Part shown: piece by piece, positions 36,456 through 45,039 of the stretch
Numbering within the stretch: the stretch's first letter is position 1
Layout of the letters: each line of letters starts with the position of its first letter
Assembly: GCF_039839785.1 (NCBI RefSeq)
Contig: NZ_JBDOQT010000002.1
Location: forward strand, 832,971-896,970
DNA from: Pelagibius sp. CAU 1746
GTDB taxonomy: Bacteria; Pseudomonadota; Alphaproteobacteria; Kiloniellales; Kiloniellaceae
Direction: 5' to 3'
DNA length: 64,000 nucleotides
The notes under the pieces: model-generated
Database searches by the model: none
What the model was told of the DNA's origin: nothing
Seen by the model: only the letters and a program-made list of their open reading frames with translations
Made by a program: the position numbers and the translations under genes

Positions 36456-37157
36456 ATGCGGCTGCTCTTGGTAGAAGACAACGAAGACCTGGGCGACGCG
36501 CTGGAGCGCCACTTTCGCGCCGACGGCCATGCGGTGGACTGGGCGCGCGCGGCCCCGGAGGCCGAGGACTATCTTCATGCCGGCGGCGGCGGGTACGACC
36601 TGGTGGTGCTGGACATCATGCTGCCCGGCGGCGACGGCCGCCAGATTCTGCAGCAGATCCGTGCCGGCGAGAACGATCTGCCGGTGCTGGTGCTGACCGC
36701 CCGCTCCCAGGTCACCGACCGGGTGCACCTGCTCGACCTGGGCGCCGACGACTATATGACCAAGCCCTTCGACGTGGCCGAGTTGGACGCGCGCTGCCGC
36801 GCCGTGGTGCGCCGCCGCCACGGCATGGCCCAGAGTCTGGTGCAGGTCGGCGCGCTGGAACTCGACGCCGCCGCCTCCACCGTTACGGCCGCCGGCCAGC
36901 CTCTCGACCTGCGCAGCCGCGAGCTGCGCCTCCTGGAAGTGCTGCTCTCCTCCCCCGGCCAGGTCTTCAGCAAGGCGCAGCTCATGGACAAGCTGTTCGG
37001 CCTGGCCGAGGATCCGAGCGAGAACGCCATCGAGGTCTACATCGGCCGCCTGCGCCGCAAGATCCACAACGGCGGCGTGGTCATCGAGACGGTGCGCGGC
37101 CTCGGGTACCGCCTGCGCGAGGCCACGCCGGAAGACGACCGCGGGAACGGCGAATGA
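36456..37157 (+). CDS. tctD: OmpR/PhoB-type response regulator, TctD-like
   Basis: A 233-residue regulator. The receiver domain has the acidic pair VEDNEDLG, phospho-acceptor Asp53 in LVVLDIMLPGGDGR and Lys in YMTKPFDVAEL. The C-terminal winged helix ends with NAIEVYIGRLRRKI and ETVRGLGYRL. Divergent from tctCBA, as in known tctD-tctE arrangements, so it likely induces the transporter. It overlaps the kinase gene as ATGA. Confidence 0.9.
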   Translation: MRLLLVEDNEDLGDALERHFRADGHAVDWARAAPEAEDYLHAGGGGYDLVVLDIMLPGGDGRQILQQIRAGENDLPVLVLTARSQVTDRVHLLDLGADDYMTKPFDVAELDARCRAVVRRRHGMAQSLVQVGALELDAAASTVTAAGQPLDLRSRELRLLEVLLSSPGQVFSKAQLMDKLFGLAEDPSENAIEVYIGRLRRKIHNGGVVIETVRGLGYRLREATPEDDRGNGE

Positions 37158-38560
37158 GCGCTGCCCCTCTGAGAGAGACCTGGTCCCTGCGCCGCCGCCT
37201 CCTGGGCCAGTTGCTGCTGGTCTTCTCCGGCCTGGCCGTGCTGCTCTACCTCTCCGTCCAAGCGGTCGCCGGACGCGCGGCGGACAGCACCCAGGACACC
37301 ATCCTCGGCGCCTCCGCCATCGCCATCGCCGAACAGGTGCGCGTCACCGAGGGCGAAGTGACCGTCGACCTGCCCTATGCCGCCCTGGAGATGCTCGGGC
37401 TCGCCGGCGAGGACCGGGTCTTCTACCGTATCGCCACCAGCGGCGGCCAGCTCATCACCGGCTACCAGGACCTGCCGCCCGGCGCCCAGCCGGAACAGGA
37501 GGACACGCCGCGCTTCTTCACCACCCGCTACCGCGGCGACACCGTGCGCGTGGCGACCGCCCGGCGCTCCATCCTGACCAGCGACCAGCGTGCGACCGTC
37601 TTGATCACCGTGGCCCAGACCCGCGAGGCCTTCGGCACGCTGACCACCAACATCGCGCTGTCCGCCGCGGGTGTCGGACTCGGCTTCCTGGCCCTGGCCG
37701 GCCTTCTGACCTGGGTCGCCATCAACCGGGCCCTGAAGCCGGTGCACGAGATCGAGCGCGCCATCGCCGAGCGCGCCAGCGACGACTTCTCGCCCCTCGA
37801 AACGGCCGCGCCGCGCGAGATCGAGCCGCTGGTCGACGCCATCAACGACTTCATCGAGCGCCTGCGCAATACCCTGGACACCAGCCAGCAGTTCATTGCC
37901 GAGGCGGCGCACCGCATCCGCACGCCGCTGGCCGCCTTGAAGGCCCAGGCTGAGGTGGCGCTGAAATCCGGGGCCGGCCCTTCAGGAGAAGCCGGGGCCA
38001 GCGAGGAGAGTCTGCGCCGCATGCTGCGCGCCGCCGACGAAACCTCGCAGCTCACAACCCAGATGCTGACCCAGGCGATGATCGCCTACCGGGCCGAGCG
38101 GGCCGAGCGCCAGCCGCTGTCTCTCGCCGCCCTGGCGCGCACGGCGGCGCGCGACCTGGAAGTCACCGCGGAGATGCGCGGCATCGACTTCCGTCTCGAC
38201 CTGGACGAGACCGCCGAGACGCTGGGCGACGAGATCGCCCTTCTGGAGGCCATTCGCAACGGCCTCGACAACGCCATCAAGTACGGTCCGGCCGACGACT
38301 ACGTGGAGATCATCGTGACGGGCGGCAAAGCGCCGGAGATCATCATCGCCGACCACGGCCCCGGCATTCCGCGCCAGGACCGGGACCTGGTCTTCGAGCG
38401 GTTTCGCCGCGGCGGCGGCGAGAAGGCGATGGGCTCCGGCCTCGGCCTCTCCATCGTCCGCCAGGTCATGCTGTCTCACCGCGGCCGGGTGCGCCTGGAG
38501 GACAACGAGCCCCAGGGCCTGCGCCTGCGCCTGACCTTTTCCGCCCCGAGAAAACGCTGA
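37154..38560 (+). CDS. tctE: Sensor histidine kinase, TctE-like
   Basis: A 468-residue membrane kinase. Helix 1 (about 17-40), a periplasmic sensor of about 125 residues, helix 2 (about 165-192), HAMP, the H-box EAAHRIRTPLAALKAQ (His253) and an ATPase domain with NGLDNAIKYGP and the G-boxes ADHGPGIPRQD and GSGLGLSIVRQV. TctE family by context. Its stop overlaps the next start, so the binding protein at 38.6 kb is probably in the same transcript. Confidence 0.9.
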   Translation: MSAAPLRETWSLRRRLLGQLLLVFSGLAVLLYLSVQAVAGRAADSTQDTILGASAIAIAEQVRVTEGEVTVDLPYAALEMLGLAGEDRVFYRIATSGGQLITGYQDLPPGAQPEQEDTPRFFTTRYRGDTVRVATARRSILTSDQRATVLITVAQTREAFGTLTTNIALSAAGVGLGFLALAGLLTWVAINRALKPVHEIERAIAERASDDFSPLETAAPREIEPLVDAINDFIERLRNTLDTSQQFIAEAAHRIRTPLAALKAQAEVALKSGAGPSGEAGASEESLRRMLRAADETSQLTTQMLTQAMIAYRAERAERQPLSLAALARTAARDLEVTAEMRGIDFRLDLDETAETLGDEIALLEAIRNGLDNAIKYGPADDYVEIIVTGGKAPEIIIADHGPGIPRQDRDLVFERFRRGGGEKAMGSGLGLSIVRQVMLSHRGRVRLEDNEPQGLRLRLTFSAPRKR

Positions 38561-39624
38561 TGACCCGGAAAGCGAACGTAGTTTCCCTAGCCGCCATCCC
38601 CTTGGCCCTGCTGATCGCCTGTCCGGCCGGCGCCATGGAGATCGAGGACCGCCGCAGCTATCCGGCGCGCCACGACGAGGGTGCCGCCAGCACCCTGCAC
38701 ATCATCGGCACCACCGAAGCCGAAGTCATGGACGACCTGATCCGCGGCTACCAGGTGTTCTCCCCGAAAGTGGCGGTGGTCTACGACCAGGCGACCAGCC
38801 GCGTCGTTTACGATGCGGTGGAACAGGACGCGACGGTCGACGAGAGTCCCTACGATCTCGCCATCTCCTCGGCCATGGACCTGCAGATCAAGCTGGTGAA
38901 CGACGGCCGCGCACGGCGGCACATCTCCACCGCCACCTCGCGCCTGCCGCGCTGGGCGACCTGGCGTGACCGCATTTTCGGCTTCACGCAGGAACCGGCG
39001 GTCATGATCTACAACCGGCAGGCCTTCGCCGGGACCGCGGTGCCGCAATCGCGTTTCGAGCTGCTGAACCTGCTGCGCCGCGCGCCCGAGCTCTTCAAGG
39101 GCCGCATCGCCACCTACGACCCCAACGTCTCGGGCCTCGGCTTCCTTTTCGCCACCCAAGACAGCCTGCAATCGGATACCTACTGGCGGCTGATGGAGAT
39201 CTTCGGCAACCTCTCGGCACAGCTTTCCTGTTGCTCCTCGGAGATGCTGGACCGCGTCGCCGAGGGCGAGATCGCACTGGCCTACAACGTGCTGGGATCC
39301 TATGCCCAGGCCCGCCGCGACGCCGGCGCGCCCATCGGCATCGTGCTGCCGCGCGACTACACCCTGCTGATGGTGCGCACCGCGCTGATCCCCGCGCCCA
39401 GCGACAATGCCGGCGCCGCCGGGGACTTCATCGATTTTCTGGTCTCGGAAGATGGCCAGCGGCTGATCGCCAACGAGGCCATACTAAGCCCCGCCCTGCC
39501 GGAGGGGGACGACGGCAACCTGATCCCCATCCGCCTGGGGCCCGGCCTGCTGGTCTATCTGGACGCCTTGAAGCGGAAGGCCTTCCTCTCGGAATGGGCC
39601 AGCGCCGTCGAGGAACGCCGTTAG
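38560..39624 (+). CDS. Periplasmic extracellular solute-binding protein, co-transcribed with tctDE
   Basis: A 354-residue exported protein with a signal peptide (AAIPLALLIACPAGA) and a bilobal ABC-type binding fold (STLHIIGTTEAEVMDDLIRG, then YDLAISSAMDLQIKL). No ABC permease or ATPase is adjacent. The start overlaps the kinase stop as TGATG, pointing to a role as auxiliary ligand sensor for the kinase (inference). Similar genes follow tctE-like kinases in other proteobacteria, to my recollection. Confidence 0.78.
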   Translation: MTRKANVVSLAAIPLALLIACPAGAMEIEDRRSYPARHDEGAASTLHIIGTTEAEVMDDLIRGYQVFSPKVAVVYDQATSRVVYDAVEQDATVDESPYDLAISSAMDLQIKLVNDGRARRHISTATSRLPRWATWRDRIFGFTQEPAVMIYNRQAFAGTAVPQSRFELLNLLRRAPELFKGRIATYDPNVSGLGFLFATQDSLQSDTYWRLMEIFGNLSAQLSCCSSEMLDRVAEGEIALAYNVLGSYAQARRDAGAPIGIVLPRDYTLLMVRTALIPAPSDNAGAAGDFIDFLVSEDGQRLIANEAILSPALPEGDDGNLIPIRLGPGLLVYLDALKRKAFLSEWASAVEERR

Positions 39625-39710
39625 AGCAAGTGCGAAGAGTCCTTGGCAGCGGGCTTCCAGGCCCTAGATAATCAGCAGCAAGACTTTACTACGGTCGTCA
39701 GGAGAGAGAT

Positions 39711-41138
39711 TTGCCCCTATTGACCCGCCGCCGCCTGCTGCAGGGCGGCCTGGCGCTTTCCGCCCTCGCGCTCGGCCTGCCGCTGGCGCGCGCCAGGGCC
39801 GCCGAACCGCGGCTCCTGACCGCCGGGCCGGGCGAGGCGCTGCTGCTGGAAGCCGGCCAGCCAGAAACTCGCACCTGGCTTTACGACGGCGTCTCGCCCG
39901 GCCCCATCATCCGCGCGCGCCAGGGCGAGGAAGTCTTCGTACGGCTGAAGAACGAACTGCCGCAGCCGACCACCATCCACTGGCACGGCATCCGCATCGA
40001 CAACGCTATGGACGGCGTCGCCCACCTGACCCAGGAGGCAGTGCCGCCGGGCGGGACCTTCGACTACCGCTTCACCGTCCCCGACGCCGGCACCTTCTGG
40101 TACCACCCGCACGACCGATCCTGGGAGCAGGTGGCGCGCGGCCTCTATGGCCTGCTGATCGTCGAGGAGGCGGGACCGATTGCGCAAGCCTTCGACCAGG
40201 ACATCGCCATCGTCGCCGACGACTGGCGGCTGGGCGAGGACGGCCAGATCGAGGAGGCTTCCTTCGCCCATATGATGGACTGGAGCCACGCCGGGCGCCT
40301 CGGCAACACCCTGACCCTGAACGGCCAGGATCAGCTCGACATTCCCGTCACCAAGGGCGAACGTATCCGCCTGCGCCTGTGCAACACCTGCAACGCGCGC
40401 ATCCTGGAGCTGCGCATCGAGCATCCGGACATCTGGGTCGTCGCCGAGGACGGTCAGCCGGTGCCGCCACGTGAGCTAGACGACGGCTACATCGTGCTCT
40501 CACCGGGCGAACGCGCCGACCTGATCGTCGATATGACTCTGGCCCGCGGCAGCACCGCGGCCATCACCGAGGTCAGCGCCGGTCAGAGCCTGCTGGCCGG
40601 ACAACTGACCTATCACCCGGCCAACGAAGTTCAGCATGTCGCGCCCTGGCCGCTACCGCCGCGCGCTTTGCCCGACAACCCGCTCTCGACGGACCTCGAC
40701 CTCGCAGGCGCGCAGGCCGTCGAACTGCTGCTGGAAGGCGGCGCCATGGGCAACATGGCCCAGGCGACCTACCAGGGCGAGACCCTGGCGATCCGCGAGC
40801 TGGTCGGCAAGGGTCAGGTCTGGGCGCTGAACGGCACCGCCGGGATGACCGATAGGCCGCTGTTCACCGCGCCGCGCGGGCAGACCGTCACCGTGGACCT
40901 GCGCAACGACACCGCCTGGCCCCACGCCATGCATTTCCACGGCCATCACTTCAAGGTGGTGGAGAGGAACGGCAAGCCGACCAACAGCGAAGCCTGGAAG
41001 GACACCGTCCTCCTGGAGCGGCTGGAGAGCGCCAAGATCGCCTTCGTCGCCGACAATCCGGGCAAGTGGATGATCCACTGCCACATGCTGGAACACCAGG
41101 CCGCCGGCATGACCACCTGGTTCAAGGTCGAGGCCTGA
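39711..41138 (+). CDS. Multicopper oxidase, Tat-exported
   Basis: A 475-residue periplasmic copper oxidase. The Tat-type signal has RRRLLQGG then a hydrophobic stretch ending RARA. Copper ligands are all visible: HWHGIRID, FWYHPHDR, HAMHFHGHHF and the type-1/trinuclear motif HCHMLEHQAAGM. The start is TTG at 39711 with GGAGAG just upstream. Likely roles are copper tolerance or metal oxidation; the Met-rich insert typical of CueO is not evident. Confidence 0.9.
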   Translation: MPLLTRRRLLQGGLALSALALGLPLARARAAEPRLLTAGPGEALLLEAGQPETRTWLYDGVSPGPIIRARQGEEVFVRLKNELPQPTTIHWHGIRIDNAMDGVAHLTQEAVPPGGTFDYRFTVPDAGTFWYHPHDRSWEQVARGLYGLLIVEEAGPIAQAFDQDIAIVADDWRLGEDGQIEEASFAHMMDWSHAGRLGNTLTLNGQDQLDIPVTKGERIRLRLCNTCNARILELRIEHPDIWVVAEDGQPVPPRELDDGYIVLSPGERADLIVDMTLARGSTAAITEVSAGQSLLAGQLTYHPANEVQHVAPWPLPPRALPDNPLSTDLDLAGAQAVELLLEGGAMGNMAQATYQGETLAIRELVGKGQVWALNGTAGMTDRPLFTAPRGQTVTVDLRNDTAWPHAMHFHGHHFKVVERNGKPTNSEAWKDTVLLERLESAKIAFVADNPGKWMIHCHMLEHQAAGMTTWFKVEA

Positions 41139-41144
41139 CAAAAG

Positions 41145-41252
41145 CCCACCCCCCTCCTAACCTCCCCCATCAAGGGGGGAGGAAAAATTTCTACGTAGCT
41201 TGAAAAATAGAGTTCCCTCCCCCTTCGATGGGGGAGGGTTAGGGTGGGGGTG
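41145..41252. repeat. Long inverted repeat, MITE-like or terminator
   Basis: The left arm (41145-41182, CCCACCCCCCTCCTAACC then TCCCCCATCAAGGGGGG) is the near-complement of the right arm (41214-41252, GATGGGGGAGGGTTAGGG). They are separated by a 31-base AT-rich loop. Each arm has a further small hairpin (CCCCCATCAAGGGGG). It lies just after the multicopper oxidase stop and could terminate transcription; similar G/C-tract palindromes are common intergenic repeats in alphaproteobacteria. Confidence 0.8.
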
Positions 41253-41396
41253 ACACCTTACCCAACGCAAAGCCGTCAGGTAGGCGGAAAAGCCTGCACC
41301 GCGGACCAGGGCCATCTAAGTCCGCGGTGCAGTGAAGCACGGGGTCAATGAGTGGGGGATTTCGCCCGCGCCTCGTCAGAAAAACCGGCGCGGCGG

Positions 41397-41981
41397 TCAG
41401 CCGTTGTCGCCACCGTCCGGCTGCGGGGCGTTCGTGGGGCCACGCATCTGGCCGGGCCCCATACCGTGACGGCGGAAGTCGTTGCGGTCGATAACGCCAT
41501 CGCCGTTGCGGTCCTTGCGCTGCACCATCTTGGCAAAGGGCCGCTTGAACTCTTCGGCGGTCACCTGGGCGTCTCCGTCCCTATCCAGCCGCTGGAAGGC
41601 GCGCACCATGCGCTCGCGCATGGCGTCGAGCCAGAGCTGCTCATACTCCTGCAAGGTCAGGCTCTGGTCGCTGTCGCCGTCGAACCTGCCGAAGCGCTCG
41701 GCGCGGGAGGTATCGATCTCCTCCTGGCTCAGCTTGCCGTCGCCGTTGGCGTCGAAGGACTCCATCATGCGGAGCATGCGGCCGCCGCCGTGGCGCTTGC
41801 CGTAGTGGCCGCCGTGGAAACCCTCGCCGCGCATGTGGTGGCCGCCGTAGGCCTGTTGCATCATCTGGGGCGAAGCGCCTTCACGGCCCTGCCAGCGGCT
41901 GTCGGCCTGGGCGGAGATCGCCGCCGCACCGACACCGGCCAGGGCCACCAGGGCCACGGCGACTTTCGTGGTTGTCTTCAT
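41397..41981 (-). CDS. Exported EF-hand calcium-binding protein
   Basis: A 194-residue protein with a signal peptide (VAVALVALAGVGAAAISAQA), a His/Gly-rich segment (HHMRGEGFHGGHYGKRHGGG) and four EF-hand-like loops: DANGDGKLSQEE, DGDSDQSLTLQE, DRDGDAQVTAEE and DRNGDGVIDRND. Loops 1, 3 and 4 look competent. The His-rich part could bind copper or zinc, which would fit the neighbouring multicopper oxidase (inference). The start is the ATG at 41979-41981. Confidence 0.85.
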   Translation of the reverse strand: MKTTTKVAVALVALAGVGAAAISAQADSRWQGREGASPQMMQQAYGGHHMRGEGFHGGHYGKRHGGGRMLRMMESFDANGDGKLSQEEIDTSRAERFGRFDGDSDQSLTLQEYEQLWLDAMRERMVRAFQRLDRDGDAQVTAEEFKRPFAKMVQRKDRNGDGVIDRNDFRRHGMGPGQMRGPTNAPQPDGGDNG

Positions 41982-42199
41982 CGGGGGATACCTCTTCGTC
42001 TGTTTAGTGCGGCCGGGGGGAAGGACCGCAGCCTGTCTTGAGCTTCTGATTACGCTACGCAGCAGACCCCGGCGGCATCCCCTCCGGCGGCTATTTTTCC
42101 CCGCAGCGGCCGGGCGGCAGCGCCTGCCGCCGGGCCCCGGAGCCGGCCAAACGCCGTGGCCCGTTGCACGGCGCAGCCTCAAAGCGCAGACTTGGGGTC

Positions 42200-44257
42200 A
42201 TGGACCCGTCAGCCTCGCCTCCGGCCTCCAGGGATCCCCTGCTGCAGCCCTACCGGCTGAAGCATCTGACCCTGCGCAACCGCATCCTCTCCACCGCGCA
42301 CGAACCGGCCTACTCCGAGGGCGGCCTGCCCAAGGAGCGCTACCGCCTCTATCACGCGGAAAAAGCCAAGGGCGGCATCGCCCTGACCATGACCGCCGGC
42401 TCCGCCGTGGTTTCCCGCGACAGTCCGGAGGCCTTCGGCAACCTGCACGCCTACAAGGACGAGATCGTCCCCTGGCTGCGGGAGCTGAGCGAGACCTGCC
42501 ACGAGCACGGCGCCGCGGTGATGATGCAGATCACCCACCTGGGCCGGCGCACGAACTGGAACAAGGCGGACTGGCTGCCGGTGCTGGCGCCCTCGCCGAT
42601 CCGCGAACCGGCCCACCGCGCCTTCCCCAAGGCGGCCGAGGACTGGGATATCGCGCGCATCGTCGCCGACTACGCCGACGCCGCCGAGCGCATGCAGGCC
42701 GGCGGCCTGGACGGCATCGAGCTGGAGGCCTACGGCCACCTGCTGGACCAGTTCTGGTCGCCCGCCACCAACGCCCGGGACGACGACTGGAACGGCGCCC
42801 TCGACAACCGCCTGAGGTTCACGTCGGCGGTGCTGGAGGCCATCCGCGGGCGCGTCGGCCCGGACTTCATCGTCGGCCTCCGCATGGTGGCCGACGAGGA
42901 CTGGGAGCAGGGCCTGAGCCGCGCCGAGGGCGTCGAGATCGCCCGCCGCCTGGCGGCCTCCGGCCATATCGACTTCCTCAATCTCATCCGCGGCCACATC
43001 GAGACCGACGCCGCGCTCTCCAAGGTGATCCCGACCCAGGGCACCCCCGCCGGCCCGCACCTGGACTTCTGCGGCGAGGTGCGGGCGCAGACCAGGTTCC
43101 CGGTGTTCCACGCCGCGCGCATTCCCGACGTGGCCACGGCCCGCCACGCGGTGGCCGAAGGCAAGCTCGACATGGTCGGCATGACCCGCGCCCACATCGC
43201 CGACCCGCACATCGTCACCAAGATCGCCGCCGGCCGCGAGCAGGAGATCCGCCCCTGCGTCGGCGCCACCTATTGCCTGGACCGCATCTACGAGGGCCAC
43301 GAGGCGCTCTGCATCCACAATCCGGCGACCGGCCGCGAGGCGACCATGCCGCACGTCCTCCGCCCGGCGGGAAAGCCGAAGCGCGCGGTGGTGGTGGGCG
43401 CCGGCCCGGCCGGGCTGGAAGCCGCCCGCGTGCTCTCGGCGCGCGGCCACAGGGTGACGGTCTTCGAGGCGGCCAGCGAGGCCGGCGGCCAGCTCCGCCT
43501 CGCGGCCCGGGTGCCGCGGCGGCGCGAGCTGATCGGCATCGTCGACTGGCGTCTTGCGCGCTGCGCCGACAAGGGCGTCGCCTTCCACTTCAACAGCTAC
43601 GCCGGCGCCGCGGAGGTTCTGGCCGAGGACCCGGAGGTCGTGGTGATCGCCACCGGCGGGCTGCCCAACACGGAGATCCTGGCCGGCGCCGAGCTGGCCG
43701 TCAGCTCCTGGGACATCCTCTCCGGCGACGCCCCCCTGGGGGAGAACGTGCTGCTCTACGACGACAACGCCAGCCATCCGGGCCTGGCCGCCGCCGAGAT
43801 GATCGCCGAGAGCGGCGCGGCCCTGGAGATCGTCACGCCGGAACGCTTCTTCGCCGTCGACGTCGGCGGTCTGAACCACGTGGCCTACGCCCGCTGCTTG
43901 GATGAGCACGGCGCGCGCATCACCATCAACAAGCGGGTGCGGGCGGCCGAACTCGCCGGCAACCGGGTCAAAGTCACCCTGGGTTCGGACTATTCGGAGC
44001 GCACCGAGACCCGCGAGGTGGACCAGCTCGTGGTCGAGCACGGCACCCTGCCCCTGGACGATATCTACTTCGAGCTGAAGCCGCTCAGCGCCAACCTTGG
44101 CGCCGTCGACTACGAGGCGCTGCTTTCCGGGCGCCCGCAGGAGTCGGTGGGCAACCCGGAGGGGCGCTTCCGCCTCTACCGCATCGGCGATGCCGTCGCC
44201 AGCCGCAACGTCCACGCCGCCATCTACGACGCCCTGCGTCTCTGCAAGGATGTCTAG
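42200..44257 (+). CDS. OYE/TMADH-type NADH:flavin oxidoreductase (N-methylproline demethylase-like)
   Basis: A 685-residue enzyme. An N-terminal FMN-binding old-yellow-enzyme barrel (about 10-345) leads to an iron-sulfur region and a C-terminal FAD/NAD domain starting RAVVVGAGPAGLEAARVLSA. Relatives include 2,4-dienoyl-CoA reductase, trimethylamine dehydrogenase and the N-methylproline demethylases of betaine catabolism, which I judge nearest by overall look. The cluster region reads CVGATYC then C 12 residues on; the second Cys of the usual C-x2-C-x2-C is Ala (residue 356). The start is the ATG at 42200. Confidence 0.85.
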   Translation: MDPSASPPASRDPLLQPYRLKHLTLRNRILSTAHEPAYSEGGLPKERYRLYHAEKAKGGIALTMTAGSAVVSRDSPEAFGNLHAYKDEIVPWLRELSETCHEHGAAVMMQITHLGRRTNWNKADWLPVLAPSPIREPAHRAFPKAAEDWDIARIVADYADAAERMQAGGLDGIELEAYGHLLDQFWSPATNARDDDWNGALDNRLRFTSAVLEAIRGRVGPDFIVGLRMVADEDWEQGLSRAEGVEIARRLAASGHIDFLNLIRGHIETDAALSKVIPTQGTPAGPHLDFCGEVRAQTRFPVFHAARIPDVATARHAVAEGKLDMVGMTRAHIADPHIVTKIAAGREQEIRPCVGATYCLDRIYEGHEALCIHNPATGREATMPHVLRPAGKPKRAVVVGAGPAGLEAARVLSARGHRVTVFEAASEAGGQLRLAARVPRRRELIGIVDWRLARCADKGVAFHFNSYAGAAEVLAEDPEVVVIATGGLPNTEILAGAELAVSSWDILSGDAPLGENVLLYDDNASHPGLAAAEMIAESGAALEIVTPERFFAVDVGGLNHVAYARCLDEHGARITINKRVRAAELAGNRVKVTLGSDYSERTETREVDQLVVEHGTLPLDDIYFELKPLSANLGAVDYEALLSGRPQESVGNPEGRFRLYRIGDAVASRNVHAAIYDALRLCKDV

Positions 44258-44993
44258 GGCAAGTCCTCAACGGCTACGATTCGCGACCTGGAACATCCAT
44301 TCCGGCATCGGCGGCGACCGCCATTTCGACATGGGGCGCATCGTCGAAGTACTGGACGAGATGGACGCCGATGTCGTCGGCCTGCAGGAGGTCGGCTGGC
44401 ACCGCCGCAGCCATCACCGCCTCGACCAGTTCGCCTACCTGCGCGAGCACACCGGCTACCGGGTGATCGAGGGACTGGTGCGCGACCCCTTGCGCGCCCA
44501 GTTCGGCAATGCCCTGCTGACCCGCCTGCCGGCCGGCAAGACCCGCTGGATCGACCTCAAGGTGCGCGGCCACGTGCCGCGCGCCGCCCTGGTCGCGGAG
44601 CTGCAGGCCGAAACCACGCCGCTGCAGGTCGCGGTGCTGCACCTCGGCCTGACGGTATGGGAGCGCGAACGCCAGACGCAGCGCCTCATGGCGGCGATGC
44701 GGGAGGAGGAGAAGCCGGCGGAGCGCGGGCCGCCCGCGGTGCTGCTGGGCGACTTCAACATGCTGCGGCGGCGCACCCGGGCCTCGGAGATCCTGGCCGG
44801 CCGCTTCCCGGCCTGCGTGCGCCTGCCGACCTATCCGGCGCGCGGGCCGCGCCTCAGCCTGGACCGAATCTACCTCTCCGCGGAGTGGGACGTGACGGAT
44901 GCCCGGGTCTGGGACAGCGATCTGGCGCTCCATGCCTCCGACCACCTGCCGCTGGTCGCCGAGGCGCTGTGCGGGCCGGATCGATCCCGGTAA
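44250..44993 (+). CDS. Endonuclease/exonuclease/phosphatase-family protein
   Basis: A 247-residue EEP-fold hydrolase: LRFATWNIHSGIGG (Asn), VVGLQEVGW (metal-binding Glu), VLLGDFNMLRRR (Asp/Asn) and SDHLPLVAEAL (catalytic Asp-His). Substrate could be a phosphodiester in nucleic acid, lipid or a small molecule. The start ATG lies inside the end of the preceding gene and overlaps its stop, so the two are probably co-transcribed. Confidence 0.9.
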   Translation: MSRASPQRLRFATWNIHSGIGGDRHFDMGRIVEVLDEMDADVVGLQEVGWHRRSHHRLDQFAYLREHTGYRVIEGLVRDPLRAQFGNALLTRLPAGKTRWIDLKVRGHVPRAALVAELQAETTPLQVAVLHLGLTVWERERQTQRLMAAMREEEKPAERGPPAVLLGDFNMLRRRTRASEILAGRFPACVRLPTYPARGPRLSLDRIYLSAEWDVTDARVWDSDLALHASDHLPLVAEALCGPDRSR

Positions 44994-45039
44994 AGTTGCG
45001 ATCGCACGATCTGGCTGCACGCGAAGGGTTCGGGCTACC

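Noticed and set aside
42209-44215. Very long open frame (668 codons) on the minus strand opposite the OYE-type gene
   Set aside because: It is an antisense shadow in GC-rich DNA. The plus-strand frame has clear FMN, FAD and family motifs, and the minus-strand product has none.
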